In this document: positions 1-11,286 of the stretch, piece by piece
Layout of the letters: the number at the start of each line of letters is the position of its first letter
Numbering within the stretch: the stretch's first letter is position 1
Origin: Anticarsia gemmatalis
Taxonomy: Eukaryota > Arthropoda > Insecta > Lepidoptera > Erebidae
DNA length: 64,000 nt
Reading direction: 5' to 3'
Assembly: GCF_050436995.1 (NCBI RefSeq)
Contig: NC_134758.1
Span: forward strand, 5,332,001 to 5,396,000
Program-made: the position numbers and the translations under genes
Notes under the pieces: generated by a model
The model's database searches: none
Told to the model about the DNA's origin: nothing
Seen by the model: the letters and a program-made list of their open reading frames with translations, nothing else

Positions 1-2599
1 ACTTACGTCGATATTCGCCCTTAATTTGATTTATTTGCAGTTGCCATATCACTACTGAAAATTAAACCGGCGTTGTAGCGATTAGTACCTACAAACAAAA
101 GCTAAGTAAAATCGAAACTGTTCTGGTATCGGCGATCGAACAAAACGTTACAAAGTCAATGCAATGTCGCCGTCGAAGGGTTGAAGATAAATACGTGCAA
201 GGGGCCGGGAGGTCGGCTGAGATAAACAGGGGGCGAGCAATTTGTACAACTACACAAATGCGAAATGCGCAACTGTTCCGACTATAGACGGGGTGCTGGT
301 GTCGGGAAATTTTGACCGATTGAACTGTTTCGGCTTACTTTGTTGTTCAGCATCGCGCCTTGACGTGAAAACGGCCAGTTACAATAGTAGCTATAATATA
401 TTTTTTAAATTCAGCTTTAGTTTAAAATACTGTTCGATCGTCATCAACTTCCTAAGTAGGCAAGATATCCGTTACTGCGTGGTTTTCTCAATAACGGACA
501 CAATAATGCGTGGATGCATTCATGCACAATGCACATACATATATTTGATATTAATGATACCAAACTAAACCTTTTAAATATTGGGGAAAATAGGGTTTAT
601 CTAGAAATTGTCAACCTGCAGTAGACAGCAGAGAATCGGGGTTCGCGATGATTGTCAACTTTAGGTGTGTTCACGCCATTGTAATATATCTTCACATCTA
701 AGGGTTTATTGCAATTACGAATGAGCAATAAAAAAGGAAAAAGTATCAAATTGCATAAAAACAACAAAGATTTTTCGAAATGTAAAACTTAAAAGGCGGT
801 TAGGGAACATGATATTTTTAATCTTTAAGTACCTGTAATTTTGTTTTCAACACGACTGTCATTAAACGAAGGTAAATCACACACATTTGTTTTATTAAAC
901 ATTACTTTTTATTGCCATCCTTTTAAAGAAATGCAGACTTTAAAAATGCGATTTCCATGTGACCATTTTTAAATTTAATTTTCTCTGTTTCCAAGACCTT
1001 TCATGAAACATTATACTCACGGTACATAAATTAAACAAAGCTAACAGAAATAAGGTAATTTAGGTCCAAAAACTTTCAACATTTTGTTCATGTGTCAATG
1101 TCTGATCAATGTCCATAAGATGTTATAAAAAGCCAATAAGCAATATCAAAAAGATGTATGAGTATACCTCTAATATAACTTCAGTCCTTATATTCCACGA
1201 GATCTTACGTTATGAACTAAGGTGTACCCACTCGAGAAGCACAACGGAGTACTAAACAATAAGCTTAGCTCTTCCATAGAACCCTCGTCTTCTAATAAAG
1301 CGTACGCGACACGCGTCGAAAGTCTGCCGTCTAATCCTCATTGGAACTGCTCTGAATAAACAGTAGCTCTCATTAATCACCCGGAGCCGCGGAAACTTTC
1401 TATATTCAACTGAGACTCCACCTGACTCGGATATTTTCTTTTAACTTTTAAGCTTTGTTCAAAACTTTTGATGGACTTGGAGTTTTAAGTAAGTTGAATA
1501 GTAATATATCTTGTGCAAGAGCGCTCCTTTATTGTGTTATCCGAGCTTGCCAGGTATATTTTGTGATACGCCGGAGATTTTGTAGGAAGATTGTGATGAC
1601 GTAAGGTTTCTCGATGAATACACTGAATGACGCAGAGTCGTCCAAGTGTGACGTGCAACGTCTTTATATACTTTAAAAGGTTATGATGATTTCATGTTTA
1701 GAGGCTTTTCATTATCGTCATCTGTAAGTCTTGAAGAAATTTTCATTTTAACTTTGACGCAGTTGCTTACTTTACGCACGAGTAAACTATAGAAATATGG
1801 TAAGAGTAGGATAATCTGACTCGACCTAATATTTTGTATTAATAAACATTGCGTTACGTTTTTATTAGCGTTCAAAGACTGAGAAAATTCTCTAGAATAT
1901 GAAACTTAAACTTTTGATTAACATAGATTTCGTCTTTAAATGTCAAGTTGGTTCATTGATAAACATGTCAAACAAGATTTAATCTGACTTATAAGGTATG
2001 ATACTTTCTTAGTGACCTTTTTCGTTTAATGTGCTATAGCTGCGTACGATAGAAGCAGATGCTCAAAGAAAAAGCTTCTCTAACAGTCGCGAAGAAAGAT
2101 TGCCAATTGAAGCTTGAGAGATTGAAATACAGGAAAAGTTTCAACGCTAACGAGCTCTCTACTTAACCTTTACTTTATAGTTGTTACGCTATGGACAAAT
2201 TAGCAGCCTCATTGTTTAAATAAAACGTATAGGTTACAATCCGGCAGCTAAGTCAAAAGGTCATCTCGTAGTTTCTAATAAATTATGAAGTAGATACGGA
2301 TCCAATCTACGTCGATACCTGTAATAAATAATAGATAGCTTTATAATTTATATTTTCTAAATCGTAGTTATTCAATTCTTTTCGATTAACCACAAAACAC
2401 AGGGTTAAAAGATTCGCTTACAGGTCCATCGTAATCAATTTTTTAATTCAACCGTAAGACAAAAGCTTTTAGATACAACCTATTGGCAGAACAGATAATT
2501 GAATAATCCAATTTCAATTTCCAAGGAGTAATGGAAAATTGTTTCAATTTAATAAACAATACTATTATAGATTCTCATTATAATGAGATAATATTTTAT
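1..2599. other. AT-rich non-coding DNA, no gene seen
   Basis: No convincing coding exon on either strand. A short open frame at 242-568 (+, 108 codons) has no recognisable domain and is treated as chance. The first 250 bases are GC-richer and may be regulatory. No transposon terminus or tandem array was recognised. Confidence 0.6.
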
Positions 2600-3050
2600 C
2601 GGAGCGCTCCGAGAGCGGCCGGGTCACCGCAGCATTAACTATGTACCTAATTCCATTAGGTAAGCGCCATTTCAATCTAACTCGGAATTAGTTCCACCTT
2701 ATTGCCGACTTGAGAATTTTTATCACAGTGAAAGCAATCAGAGCGCCAATAATTTCCCTCATAATGACTCGGTGGTCGTAAAATTTGAGCATTGCGCCAA
2801 AATGGTGGCACATTAAAATTCTCTCCCCATCGTTATAACTGGAGTTAGCGGCGGGTACCGATCCGCCGACGATCGGGACAATCGGCATTTCCATCTCAAT
2901 CGCCCCCGCGCCCGCCGCCCCTCGGCCGTTAGTTTTCTTTTTTAAATCGCGCGTTAAAGATTTGGCGTGAACGCGTGAAGGGTTGGCTCCCACCCGCGCC
3001 TTTCCTGATCGCCGCCTCCTCATATGTCCTCGTCGATATTGCAATACGAT
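2600..3050. promoter_or_regulatory. GC-richer island, candidate cis-regulatory element
   Basis: This island stands out from its AT-rich flanks by CpG-containing sequence. It starts with a perfect 12-bp palindrome CGGAGCGCTCCG (2600-2611), followed by an inverted repeat TACCTAAT/ATTAGGTA (2644-2651 and 2655-2662) whose halves carry ATTA homeodomain-type cores. Two overlapping minus-strand open frames (118 and 101 codons) cross it but show no domain, and both are arginine-rich as expected from GC-rich non-coding DNA. The enhancer reading is inference from composition and motif clustering. Confidence 0.3.
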
Positions 3051-5303
3051 TTAGTAGCGCCCGAGTTGCTTTCTCGACGGATCTGCGTCTGCATTTACAT
3101 ACAATATTACTTGAGACATGAGAGGATTTTGAAGGCTGAAGGAGATTATAGCCTTTAAGTCTACCTATAGAGGTAGAGAGACAATATTGTTCACGAAAAA
3201 CTTTGAGTGCAAGAATCTCGTAGTCGTCAATCAAATTGTATCTTTATAAAGCAAATGAGTTGTCGCCAGTAATTTTTCTTGTACATTCTTTGTTTGGAAC
3301 AAGTTGTAAAAGAATCCAGCGGGAGATATCTAAGGTATAAATGTTGTAGTTCACCTGACGTGACCTTGCCACCTTATGGATTTTGTAACGTTAACTTAGT
3401 TTGTAACAAAGTTTCTAACTGTGAGTTAGACATGACACTCGAGTAATACAGGCAATAAGGGCTTGGGAATTACGTCATCAATTTCGCTACTATTCTTCGT
3501 GTTTGAATAGTTTTTGTTTCAGGTTTATACTTAGCAAGTAGTAAGATTTCAGAGTGCCATAATTTAGATTCGTATTCATTTTCCTACTTTATTGTCTTAA
3601 TAAAGCAGTGAAATGCAGTATGTATTTTATATTCGGATGAACCCGTTTTAATTACTTAGTAATTTAACGCTAATGGTTATTATTCCCTTTAGAGGAAGGT
3701 TCACATAAACATATACCTCAAGAAAGAGCTCGAACAAATCCGATGTTCAAATACGCAGTGTTATATTGATGCATTAAACTTACCTACACATAATACCAAT
3801 TGTTCTAATATGTTTATTATTGTTTATATTATTATAAATTTTATTAGTCATGGTTATTACCGCACCTCGCAACAACCTAGTATTTACATGTACAAATAAG
3901 TATAAATTTAATTGAACATATTATTTTAATATAGAGAAACATTTATATTTTATTGATTTCGCAAGTAAATTCCCAAGTGTAAAATCTCATTTAAGATTAT
4001 ATACGCGTAACAATAACGGGGAAAATGACTGGGTGCAACTATGTCTCATATATGTAAAATAATGCGGCCGATATATCCTCACCACCCGCCACCCCGTGGG
4101 GGCGCGTGATCGAAGAGATAGAGGCACCCGCGAGCGACTTATTCCGATATAATCAATAACTTAGTGAGATCCCCTTTGCATCCAGCCGTGTGACAGTTCC
4201 TCCAATCGAACAGGCTAAGGGTTGTTTTTTACATTTTTGTTCAAACACCGCGTGATTAGAGACGCGACGTGTGCGGGGGCTTTTTGAAGTTGACATCGTT
4301 TCACTCGGCTAGTTTGTGTTCGTTATTTTCTACCAGTTTTCGGTAATAAATGTTTGCGCACAGATTTGTCTTTTATGCATAACGAATATGTAAATATTTG
4401 AGTTGTGTGTACGTTTACGTCGTGCTCTCATTTGTTGCGTTTTGATTCCTTCGTGCGTACACTTTGAGATGATGAGGAAATTGTGGTTCACTTGTATCTA
4501 ATGGTATTATGGGTTAGTGCCTGTGTCTACGCACTTTATTGAACAAATACTAAAAGGTGTATATCTACCTAAAAGTAAATATAAGTAAAGCAAACCTAAA
4601 TCGTAGAGTTGATTAGTAAAGTACATAAAAATTATTAATGGTTTTCATAAGGGTAGGTAGAGAACGCGACTTAGAACGTCCCTTGCTTGATTTAGGTATA
4701 CCCACACATCTTGCCTAATCAATGTTAAATTTCAATTTTGCGTAGGTATTCATTTTAGTAAAATAAATCACTATTATAAAAAATCTAAGCCTCCTGAACT
4801 CGTCAAGACTCATTAATTTCAGTCTATATGATTAGTGATTGGTAGTCGTTTCAGGTATAATAATTATTTAGCAGTAGTTATTCGCATTTATTGTTATAAA
4901 TCCACGATGAAATCGCTACACGTTTTAAAAAACAAGATCACCGCTATGTAGCTGTATTAAATTTTCATGTCAATTAAGGCTTCTTTACGGCGATACGGGG
5001 AAGAATCCCGATAGGCTTATAAATTATGTTTCACTTAATTAACAGATCAGTTCGCAGAAATTGATCTTATTTCGCAAGAGTTTTGTATTACGAGACGATA
5101 CCTACACAATTTTAAATCAGAATATGTTAGTTGATATACACTTATATGATTTTGAAAAGTAATATATACTGCTTATAGGTAGGTATGCCGATTGAACTAA
5201 ATATAAGTATGTTATCAATGTAGAAACAAACAGTATGATCATAGAATTGAAAATATGTCTAAAACATTTCTTTTTTTTTGCATAAAATTTTAAGTGTTAT
5301 ATG
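3051..5303. other. AT-rich non-coding DNA with one GC-richer patch
   Basis: No gene seen. A patch at about 4040-4330 is GC-richer (clustered CpG, with CCACCCGCC near 4082) and resembles the other candidate regulatory islands in the window. The rest is AT-rich with no recognised repeat. Confidence 0.5.
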
Positions 5304-5763
5304 TGTTACTGTAAAAGCCCGAACGGTGGTAAATCCTAAGATTTTCCGGTATAACCTAAGATTTACCAACTCGCAATGGTAAAAGTCCGAACAATTCTTT
5401 TATTTCGAACTTTTACCTATATTCACTTGATGATATCGAGATGTCGCCGGAGCCCCGCTTCGCGGGGCTCCTCCTTCTGGGTGGTTAAAAAAAAATAACC
5501 ACGAAGGCTAAGGTGCACCTTAGCCTTCTAACCTAACCTACCCATGTCGCTATGCCCAAAACTCCTTCTTTATAACTATGTCACAGTATATAATTATACC
5601 ATGAAATAGTTATAAACATAGTTATGAAGAAGGATTTTTTTATATATCGTAACATAGTTTTTAAACTCTGGCTTGTTCGGACTTTTACCATTGAGATTTG
5701 GTAAATCTTAGGTTTTACTGGAAAATCTTAGGATTTACCACAGTTCGGGCTTTTACAGTAACA
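5304..5763. mobile_element. Fold-back MITE with 91-bp terminal inverted repeats
   Basis: A 460-bp element bounded by terminal inverted repeats of about 91 bp (5304-5394 and 5673-5763), differing at only a handful of positions. The outermost 8 bases are TGTTACTG and CAGTAACA. A 4-bp direct repeat TATG flanks it (5300-5303 and 5764-5767), consistent with a target-site duplication; ATATG with a slightly shorter TIR is an alternative reading. Between the arms lie further hairpins: 10-bp arms with a 3-nt loop (5449-5471), 7-bp arms (5481-5502), a perfect 26-bp palindrome (5503-5528), and 18-bp arms with 17 matches (5563-5580 with 5617-5634). There is no coding capacity, so it is non-autonomous. 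Superfamily is unassigned; the near-identical arms suggest a fairly recent insertion. Confidence 0.85.
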
Positions 5764-6450
5764 TATGAACAATGTTTACCACAGAGAAATTAATTGAAGT
5801 CTAGATATCCGCAAATAACCAATGAAATTCAGATATTGTCTCTTTCAAATACCTATTTTTGTGTTATGATAATTGGGTACTTGACCATAGCCAAATCAGC
5901 TACTCTAAGAAATGTCAAAAACACATTTTAGTATAGAAATATAGTGTAGTGACATGGTGATTCCGTATTTTCGTTGGAATCAAATTAGTGCCTAATAAAA
6001 TGTTGAAGTCTGTAATAGTTACAATTTGAATAATATTAAAAAAAATCTAGCCTGAGCATTTTAGATGAACCTTTTACGAGTATAAGTTTAATAATTCTTG
6101 TGTTAACCCAGTAAAGTACCTAATTTTGTGTGACGTACTGTGGTGTGATATGTAAAAATGTAAGTTAGTTGTAATCTACTCGTTATTTAATATTCCCACT
6201 TCAACAAATCTTTGACAGGAGTATGTAAATCTAATAGTTTATTTTTGGATTCTGTAAATGTTTTCCTGTTACCCACACTTTCAATATAGAACATACCTAA
6301 ATATTCAACGTAGTTTCTTAAAAGTTATTGAACGAATTCTACAAGATGATTTTGAATGTGAATTAATTTCATGTTTAAATTGTTTCTTTCCTTATCCCTA
6401 TCTTAGATTTGTTTTATTTAGTGACAGTTTATTGCGATTGACAAATATTA
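5764..6450. other. AT-rich non-coding DNA
   Basis: No gene or repeat recognised. An 89-codon plus-strand open frame at 6258-6527 runs into the inverted repeat that follows and has no domain; it is regarded as chance. Confidence 0.5.
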
Positions 6451-6502
6451 TTCAGCTTTATAATATTAGTATTTCAATCTATACTAATATTATAAAGCTG
6501 AA
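6451..6502. repeat. Perfect 22-bp inverted repeat, head-to-head element ends
   Basis: Arms 6451-6472 and 6481-6502 are exact reverse complements separated by 8 bases. The right arm starts ATACTAATATTATAAAG, the head of a repeat frequent in moth and butterfly genomes. The left arm and a few bases further left match the reverse complement of the same head. This reads as two copies head to head, the left one truncated, or as one copy inserted into the end of another. Confidence 0.75.
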
Positions 6503-6920
6503 GAGTTTGTTTGTTTCAATGCGCTAATCTCAGGAACTACAAGTCCGATTTGAAAAATTATTTCAGTGTTAGATAGCCCATTTATCGAGAAAGGGTCAAG
6601 ACCAAAAGGAGCAGAGTACCAGTAAAAAATGATACTAAAATTGGGGAAAATTTGTGTATCATATGTACCCTTCTTCTTTTTTGTTTTATTACTTATTTCC
6701 TGTTTTAATATACCTGTATCAATAAATACTATACTGAATACTTAATACTTAATTTTAAACAAGCGTCTGCCTCGTCCACATGAATTTCCCGGGATAAAAA
6801 GTATCCTGGGTTAACCAGGTTATACATATCTGTGTACCAAATTTCATCAAAATCCATTCAAGGTTTAGGAATGACTGGTGAGTTTTCACTGTAAAAATAT
6901 TACTAAGATATGGATTTTAT
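6481..6920 (+). mobile_element. Lepidopteran interspersed repeat (Helitron/RTE-like composite), degenerate
   Basis: The head (6481 onward: ATACTAATATTATAAAG, then a GTTTGTTTGTTT-like stretch and a 'ctcaggaactac..gtccgatttgaaaaatt' type segment) and the tail (about 6780-6900: CCCGGGATAAAAAGTATCC, then TGTACCAAATTTCATCAAAA) are recognised from memory as recurrent lepidopteran repeat modules, the first from non-autonomous Helitron-like elements and the second common at LINE/RTE-type 3' ends. The middle is shortened relative to what I recall. No coding sequence. Right boundary approximate; the assignment to exact families is uncertain. Confidence 0.6.
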
Positions 6921-7340
6921 GAAAGTTCGCAATATAGTCAACGATCGAAGTTACACGTGCAACTGGGTGAGTCAGAGAGATAAGAAATAGTTTGATTGTA
7001 TTGATTAATATGTAAAGGAGAATGGGCAAAATAGTATGGAGCCTGGGCGATCCGCGGCCAAACCTGATTTTTTGTTTTTTAATGTAGTTTAGTCCTATAA
7101 TTACCGTGTAGAAGTTTTATTGCCGCGACGCACTTATATGACGAATAAAATACATTTTTGTTTTTGAGCACTTTTAATAGTATAAAAACATATTTTTGGC
7201 TTATATTCGGAGATTAAATAAAAAGTACTATTCATATTATTGCATACAAATGTAGACATTATTAATATTCGAACAATCATAACATGTAAATATATAAATA
7301 ACGTAACAAGTAAACATCTTGCTCTTCTATAATATATTCA
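6921..7340. other. AT-rich non-coding DNA
   Basis: Spacer between two repeat copies. Nothing recognised. Confidence 0.5.
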
Positions 7341-7605
7341 CTGAGACGACTTATCTGTCTTGAATGCTCAGCTTAAAAACGAGGCGTTTATAGCCAGTTG
7401 CGCTCACTGGTCGGTAAACTATCTGTTGGTTAAGCAACCGTTGGCGCGGTCATTCTATAGATGGGTGACCGCATTGTGGTATTTGAACTGAGCTTCTCCG
7501 TGCTTCCGAGGGCACGTAAAAAGTCGGTCCCGGTTGTTGTCAACTAAGATAACATTCGGGCGGCTTAAACAACTTTGAAAGTAGGTGAACCATATGATAG
7601 ATAGA
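7341..7605 (+). mobile_element. 5S-rRNA-related SINE, internally deleted copy
   Basis: The segment 7428-7475 (TTAAGCAACCGTTGGCGCGG, then TAGATGGGTGACCGC and TTG) aligns with the central part of insect 5S rRNA, including the internal control region of the 5S gene (TTAAGC...GGGCGCGGT...TAGATGGG.GACCGC.TGG). Downstream come GGCACGTAAAAAGTCGGTCC and TTCGGGCGGCTTAAACAACT, a tail seen repeatedly in moth genomes. From memory of that family, the copy lacks a block between GATAACA and TTCGGGCGG (about 7548-7556), so it looks internally deleted. The 3' end runs into GATAGATAGATA. A polymerase III-transcribed, LINE-mobilised SINE is the inferred origin. Ends are approximate; no target-site duplication was identified. 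Confidence 0.7.
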
Positions 7606-8399
7606 TACGAGTTACGATTATAGTTCATTTTGATGGCATTGCAATCGTTATAAGAAGATGTAACGTTATTACACAACATTAAATGCATTACAGACACGAA
7701 ATAATTGTATTTGTTCTATGAAATTCCATTTTATTTACATGTCAATATATTGTTTCCTGAAAGGATTGCAGCGAAACGTTCTTAGTAAAAGTTGTTCCTA
7801 GTTATCATTACTTTCATTTGACACTACTTTCATTAATGGCCGCCGACCGCCCAGGAGTGCCCATTCTCCTTTAATTGAATGTTTGTTATCTTTACTCAAA
7901 TATGGAACCCTGATCATACTTAAATGTCAAATACGCTTCATAACGTTTAAGTGTCGTTTAAGTCTTCATGTTACCTTAGAACATCTTCTTCAATGCGTAC
8001 GTGAGCCGAGTTCCTCTATAGATAATGTAAAGATTCATTAATTTCTTTATGGTAAGTTAAGTTAAGCTAAAATCTCTTTTAGATTTTGTAACTTTTAGTA
8101 ATCTTTTTTCTCCAATTTGATATTTTCTGTCGGAATGTATTCTTTGTTTTTACTTTCTATACTTACGTTATAAATTATCAGCGTCAATAATTCTTACTGG
8201 ATATAATTATACCAATATCCATTTGTGTAACAATAATTTTTCGTACAATTTTCTCTCAATTTAATTGACTGTGATAATATATTTGAACGTCTTATATTAT
8301 TACTTTGATATTATCTCTATATACTTACTTACGTTCAAGTTCTTGTTTGAAAAATATACAAACCCTTTTAGAAAAATAAGGAAAATAAAACTCCAGTGT
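7606..8399. other. AT-rich intergenic DNA
   Basis: Region beyond the inferred polyadenylation site of the minus-strand zinc-finger gene. No gene or repeat recognised; an 80-codon minus-strand frame (7455-7697) overlaps the SINE and is spurious. Confidence 0.5.
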
Positions 8400-8418
8400 C
8401 TGATAAACTAACTTTGAG

Positions 8419-8424
8419 TTTATT
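8419..8424 (-). promoter_or_regulatory. Candidate polyadenylation signal AATAAA
   Basis: The plus strand reads TTTATT, i.e. AATAAA on the minus strand. It is the first exact hexamer found downstream of the zinc-finger stop codon, so it is the best candidate for transcript cleavage around 8395-8405. Confidence 0.4.
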
Positions 8425-8460
8425 TTTACCATTTACACTTGACAATGTATTCGTAATCTG

Positions 8461-8530
8461 TTGTCGGCTACGGATGGCATGCGTCGTAGGCGCGTAGCAC
8501 GCGCGTAGAAGGCTACGCACACGTCATGCG
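8461..8530. repeat. Short cluster of GCGTAG/CTACGC inverted motifs
   Basis: Several copies of CGTAG and its complement occur within 70 bases, including GCGTAG-AAG-GCTACGC, which could form a small stem. It lies just upstream (minus strand) of the candidate polyadenylation signal. Its nature (repeat remnant or structured UTR element) is unresolved. Confidence 0.35.
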
Positions 8531-9595
8531 GGACAAACTTAAACTAATTGCTACGAAATCATCTATTTAGTTGACAGTTGCACACACATTTGTTATGCTC
8601 AGATATTACAAAGTAATACATTAACATGGATAATAGTACAGTCATAGAAGTTTCTATTACATCAAACAATTTTCACTTTTTTACTGACATTTATGCGCTT
8701 AACATATATTTTGCAGCATTTTGAAACAAAGAAGAGTTTCTTTGACTGTACTCAAAATAAATTACATGAACATCGCTATAACATACCAACAAAATACAAT
8801 GTGATTTTTTATCGTGTATACATTCAACATTTCGTCACAGATTTAAAATAGTAGGAACGGTATATTTCACTAGTAAAGAATTTTAAAATAATTTTAGTAT
8901 TACAATACAGTATTAGGAACTATGATAGACGTGAATGCTACCTTTTTACGATCATAAACTAATATTCGTAACCAACATTATGTAATATCTAGGGGCTCAA
9001 AAATCTACACAAAATGTTTTACTTCTAACAAAAATAATACTAAAGTAAACACAAAGTATAAGAGTTGAAGAGTAATGAACTAATATAGAAATAAACAAAC
9101 AACATGCCCGTGGCGGCACCTCTAGTAGCAGACACAACAGACTAGTCCGAATTAATCTTAAATATTAAAATTTGTATTCGGAAAGTATAGTGAAACTCTA
9201 GATGCGATAATATTGAAATATACATAGGAACCATGATTCATTCCGCGGGCTCTCGTCCACGGAGACACAACATCGCACTACCGACATGTCCACCTACACT
9301 AAACCAAACTTACACGTACATATATACTCCCGATTACAAACCGAATAAAAATAAATCTCGTATGGAACGCTAACCGTCGACACGCGGTGGAGCTCTGAAC
9401 GTAACCGAGCCACAACAAACTATGAGTTCGTCAATAAATACTAAATACTAATCAAACAAAATAATTGTGTTGTATAAACGCGCGCCTTCGCGTACAACAT
9501 TGTTCGGGCGCGACAACCCAACCCTCCAGCCTCTAAGTCTCTCTACTAGTCTCTACGTGTGCGCCTGTACTCCACGATCACACACGATCATATAA

Positions 9596-9603
9596 TGACG
9601 TCA
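9596..9603. promoter_or_regulatory. Perfect CRE palindrome TGACGTCA
   Basis: Full CREB/ATF consensus site. One of three exact copies noticed in the window (also 10443-10450 and 17804-17811). Binding is not shown by sequence alone. Confidence 0.35.
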
Positions 9604-10380
9604 GGTAAATATTGTAGTTACATTATAATCAATGTCGATTTCGAGTCAAATATCAATATATAGAAATCCATTTCAAATTCAAATGTAATATTTGCGATGA
9701 TAACCTTGAGGTGTAACCCCAGACGCCGCTGGGAGTTGTCGCGCCGCGCCCGAACGTCGGCTCATTGCACACATATCATTATGTATAGACATAACAAGGA
9801 CCGCCGGCAACCGGTGGAATAAAACATTGCACTTTATAAAAAAACAAACTCAATGTTGTAGTAGGATTCACTCGTAGATAAAATATTGTAGTACACTCCG
9901 CTAGATAAAATGTAAATATGTAAAATATTTTTAATAACGTGATCTGTGCCATCGAAAATATTAGGGACTCCACGCACACGGCAAAGCGGTCGAAGGTGTT
10001 TGTGACGGAAGGGACGCGCGCGACACGCGCGGGCGCCGCTCGCGCCGCATTCACCCCCACGCCTTCGGACACTGGACTCACTTACGCCACTACTAATAAT
10101 CATTACAATATCAATAAAAATTCAAGAATCACACTTAGTTCCAAAATAAACTCACTTGTTTGCGAGGTAGGCTGTGCGCTAGCGCGCAGCCCGAGTTTCG
10201 AGTTCGTTCGTTTTGGAAAAGTTGCTACAATAATAATTATTATAATTAACTGTTACCAATAAGCCTACGCGGTGTCGTCGCGTCTCCGCGGGCGGCTCGG
10301 CGAGCGACACGGAGCGGTACCGGCGGTAGCCGCGGCGTTATCTCGCGCGTGCGCACTGCGCTGCTGCGTGTACTGCGTGC

Positions 10381-10422
10381 GTGCGCCAAGTGTGCGCCAA
10401 GTATGCGCCAAGTGTGCTGAGT
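10381..10422. repeat. Tandem 11-mer GTGCGCCAAGT, three copies plus a partial
   Basis: Copies at 10381-10391, 10392-10402 and 10403-10413 (the last with A for the first G), and a degenerate partial at 10414-10422. Each unit contains GCGCCAA, reverse TTGGCGC, which resembles an E2F core and an NFI half site. It lies 20 bp before a CRE palindrome. Confidence 0.7.
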
Positions 10423-10442
10423 GCACCGCGCTGTCACGTCAC

Positions 10443-10450
10443 TGACGTCA
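10443..10450. promoter_or_regulatory. Perfect CRE palindrome TGACGTCA
   Basis: Embedded in GTCACTGACGTCACATCAC, with an additional overlapping CACGTCAC just upstream. It lies beside the 11-mer array, in the CpG-rich block. Confidence 0.4.
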
Positions 10451-11286
10451 CATCACTCTCTGCCGGCGCGAACGACAAGCGTGTGCCGAATACACCAAGT
10501 ACTCGGATGCGTTTGGGTTGCGTTTGCGTGAGTTCACGCCGTTTCCTGAGCGTGGAACCCGCGAGAGAGGACGACCGCTCTACTGCCTAACATACGTACC
10601 TAACTTCGCTTCATGTTTAAAAAAATCATATACGTATATCACTATATATATCTCCATACATTTACGATGCGTCAGGAACTTCTTACGAGAACGTATCTAT
10701 GCCTAAAATTAGAACGATTATATGTATGTATTACATAGCTTTAAACAATAATTAAATCGTAATTATCAATATCGATAATATTATATGCCATAAAGATAGG
10801 AACTTGCTTTCCTGGGAGTTGATGTTAAGAGTGAGCTGCGCCGGCTCGGCCGCGGCGCGCGCGCTGCCGCAACGATAAACGTATATAATAAAACCTGTCT
10901 AACGTATGATATGAAGTGCGGCTGCGCGGCGCGGCCGGCCCGGCGTCGCCGCCGCCGCCCCCCAGTGCGCGGCGCGCGGCGCGGGAGCCGCCGGTAGGAA
11001 CACGCGACCCGCGGCTTGCGCTGTCGGTCGAGCCACCTCGTGAGCGGGGCGCCTCGACCGCACCTCATTACACTCGTGTAAAACGGGACAACAACGGTCG
11101 GCTCCCGATTAACCTATACTTAAACGACTACAAGCTTTAAATATAACTAGGAAAGTGCCGCTTCCGCGGCGACATTCATCAACGAAAAGAAGCATTAAGA
11201 GCTAATAGTGAACTGCTGCGTTGTCGGACAACGGAGAGAGCGAGGGGCTCTAATAGATAGTAACTATACATTTCTTCAGTGTAGGA

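Larger units (their letters stand above)
9690..11280. promoter_or_regulatory. CpG-rich block, possible promoter or GC-rich UTR
   Basis: This block has much higher GC and CpG density than its flanks, especially 9990-10060, 10260-10580 and 10830-11060. It contains a CRE (10443-10450), an 11-bp tandem array (10381-10422) and TATAATA near 10880. It lies inside the inferred 3' UTR of the minus-strand gene, so it may be a GC-rich UTR; a cryptic or antisense promoter is the alternative. No protein-like open frame was recognised. Confidence 0.35.
8400..11286 (-). other. Probable long 3' UTR of the zinc-finger gene
   Basis: Directly downstream of the TAA stop at 11287-11289 on the minus strand. Scanning leftward by eye, the first exact AATAAA on the minus strand is at 8419-8424, about 2.86 kb past the stop; an ATTAAA variant lies near 9929. 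Between them the sequence is GC- and CpG-richer than the rest of the window. Several short open frames here (both strands, 62-107 codons) have no domain and arise from the GC-rich composition. UTR extent is inferred from the polyadenylation signal only; an embedded promoter on either strand cannot be excluded. Confidence 0.4.
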
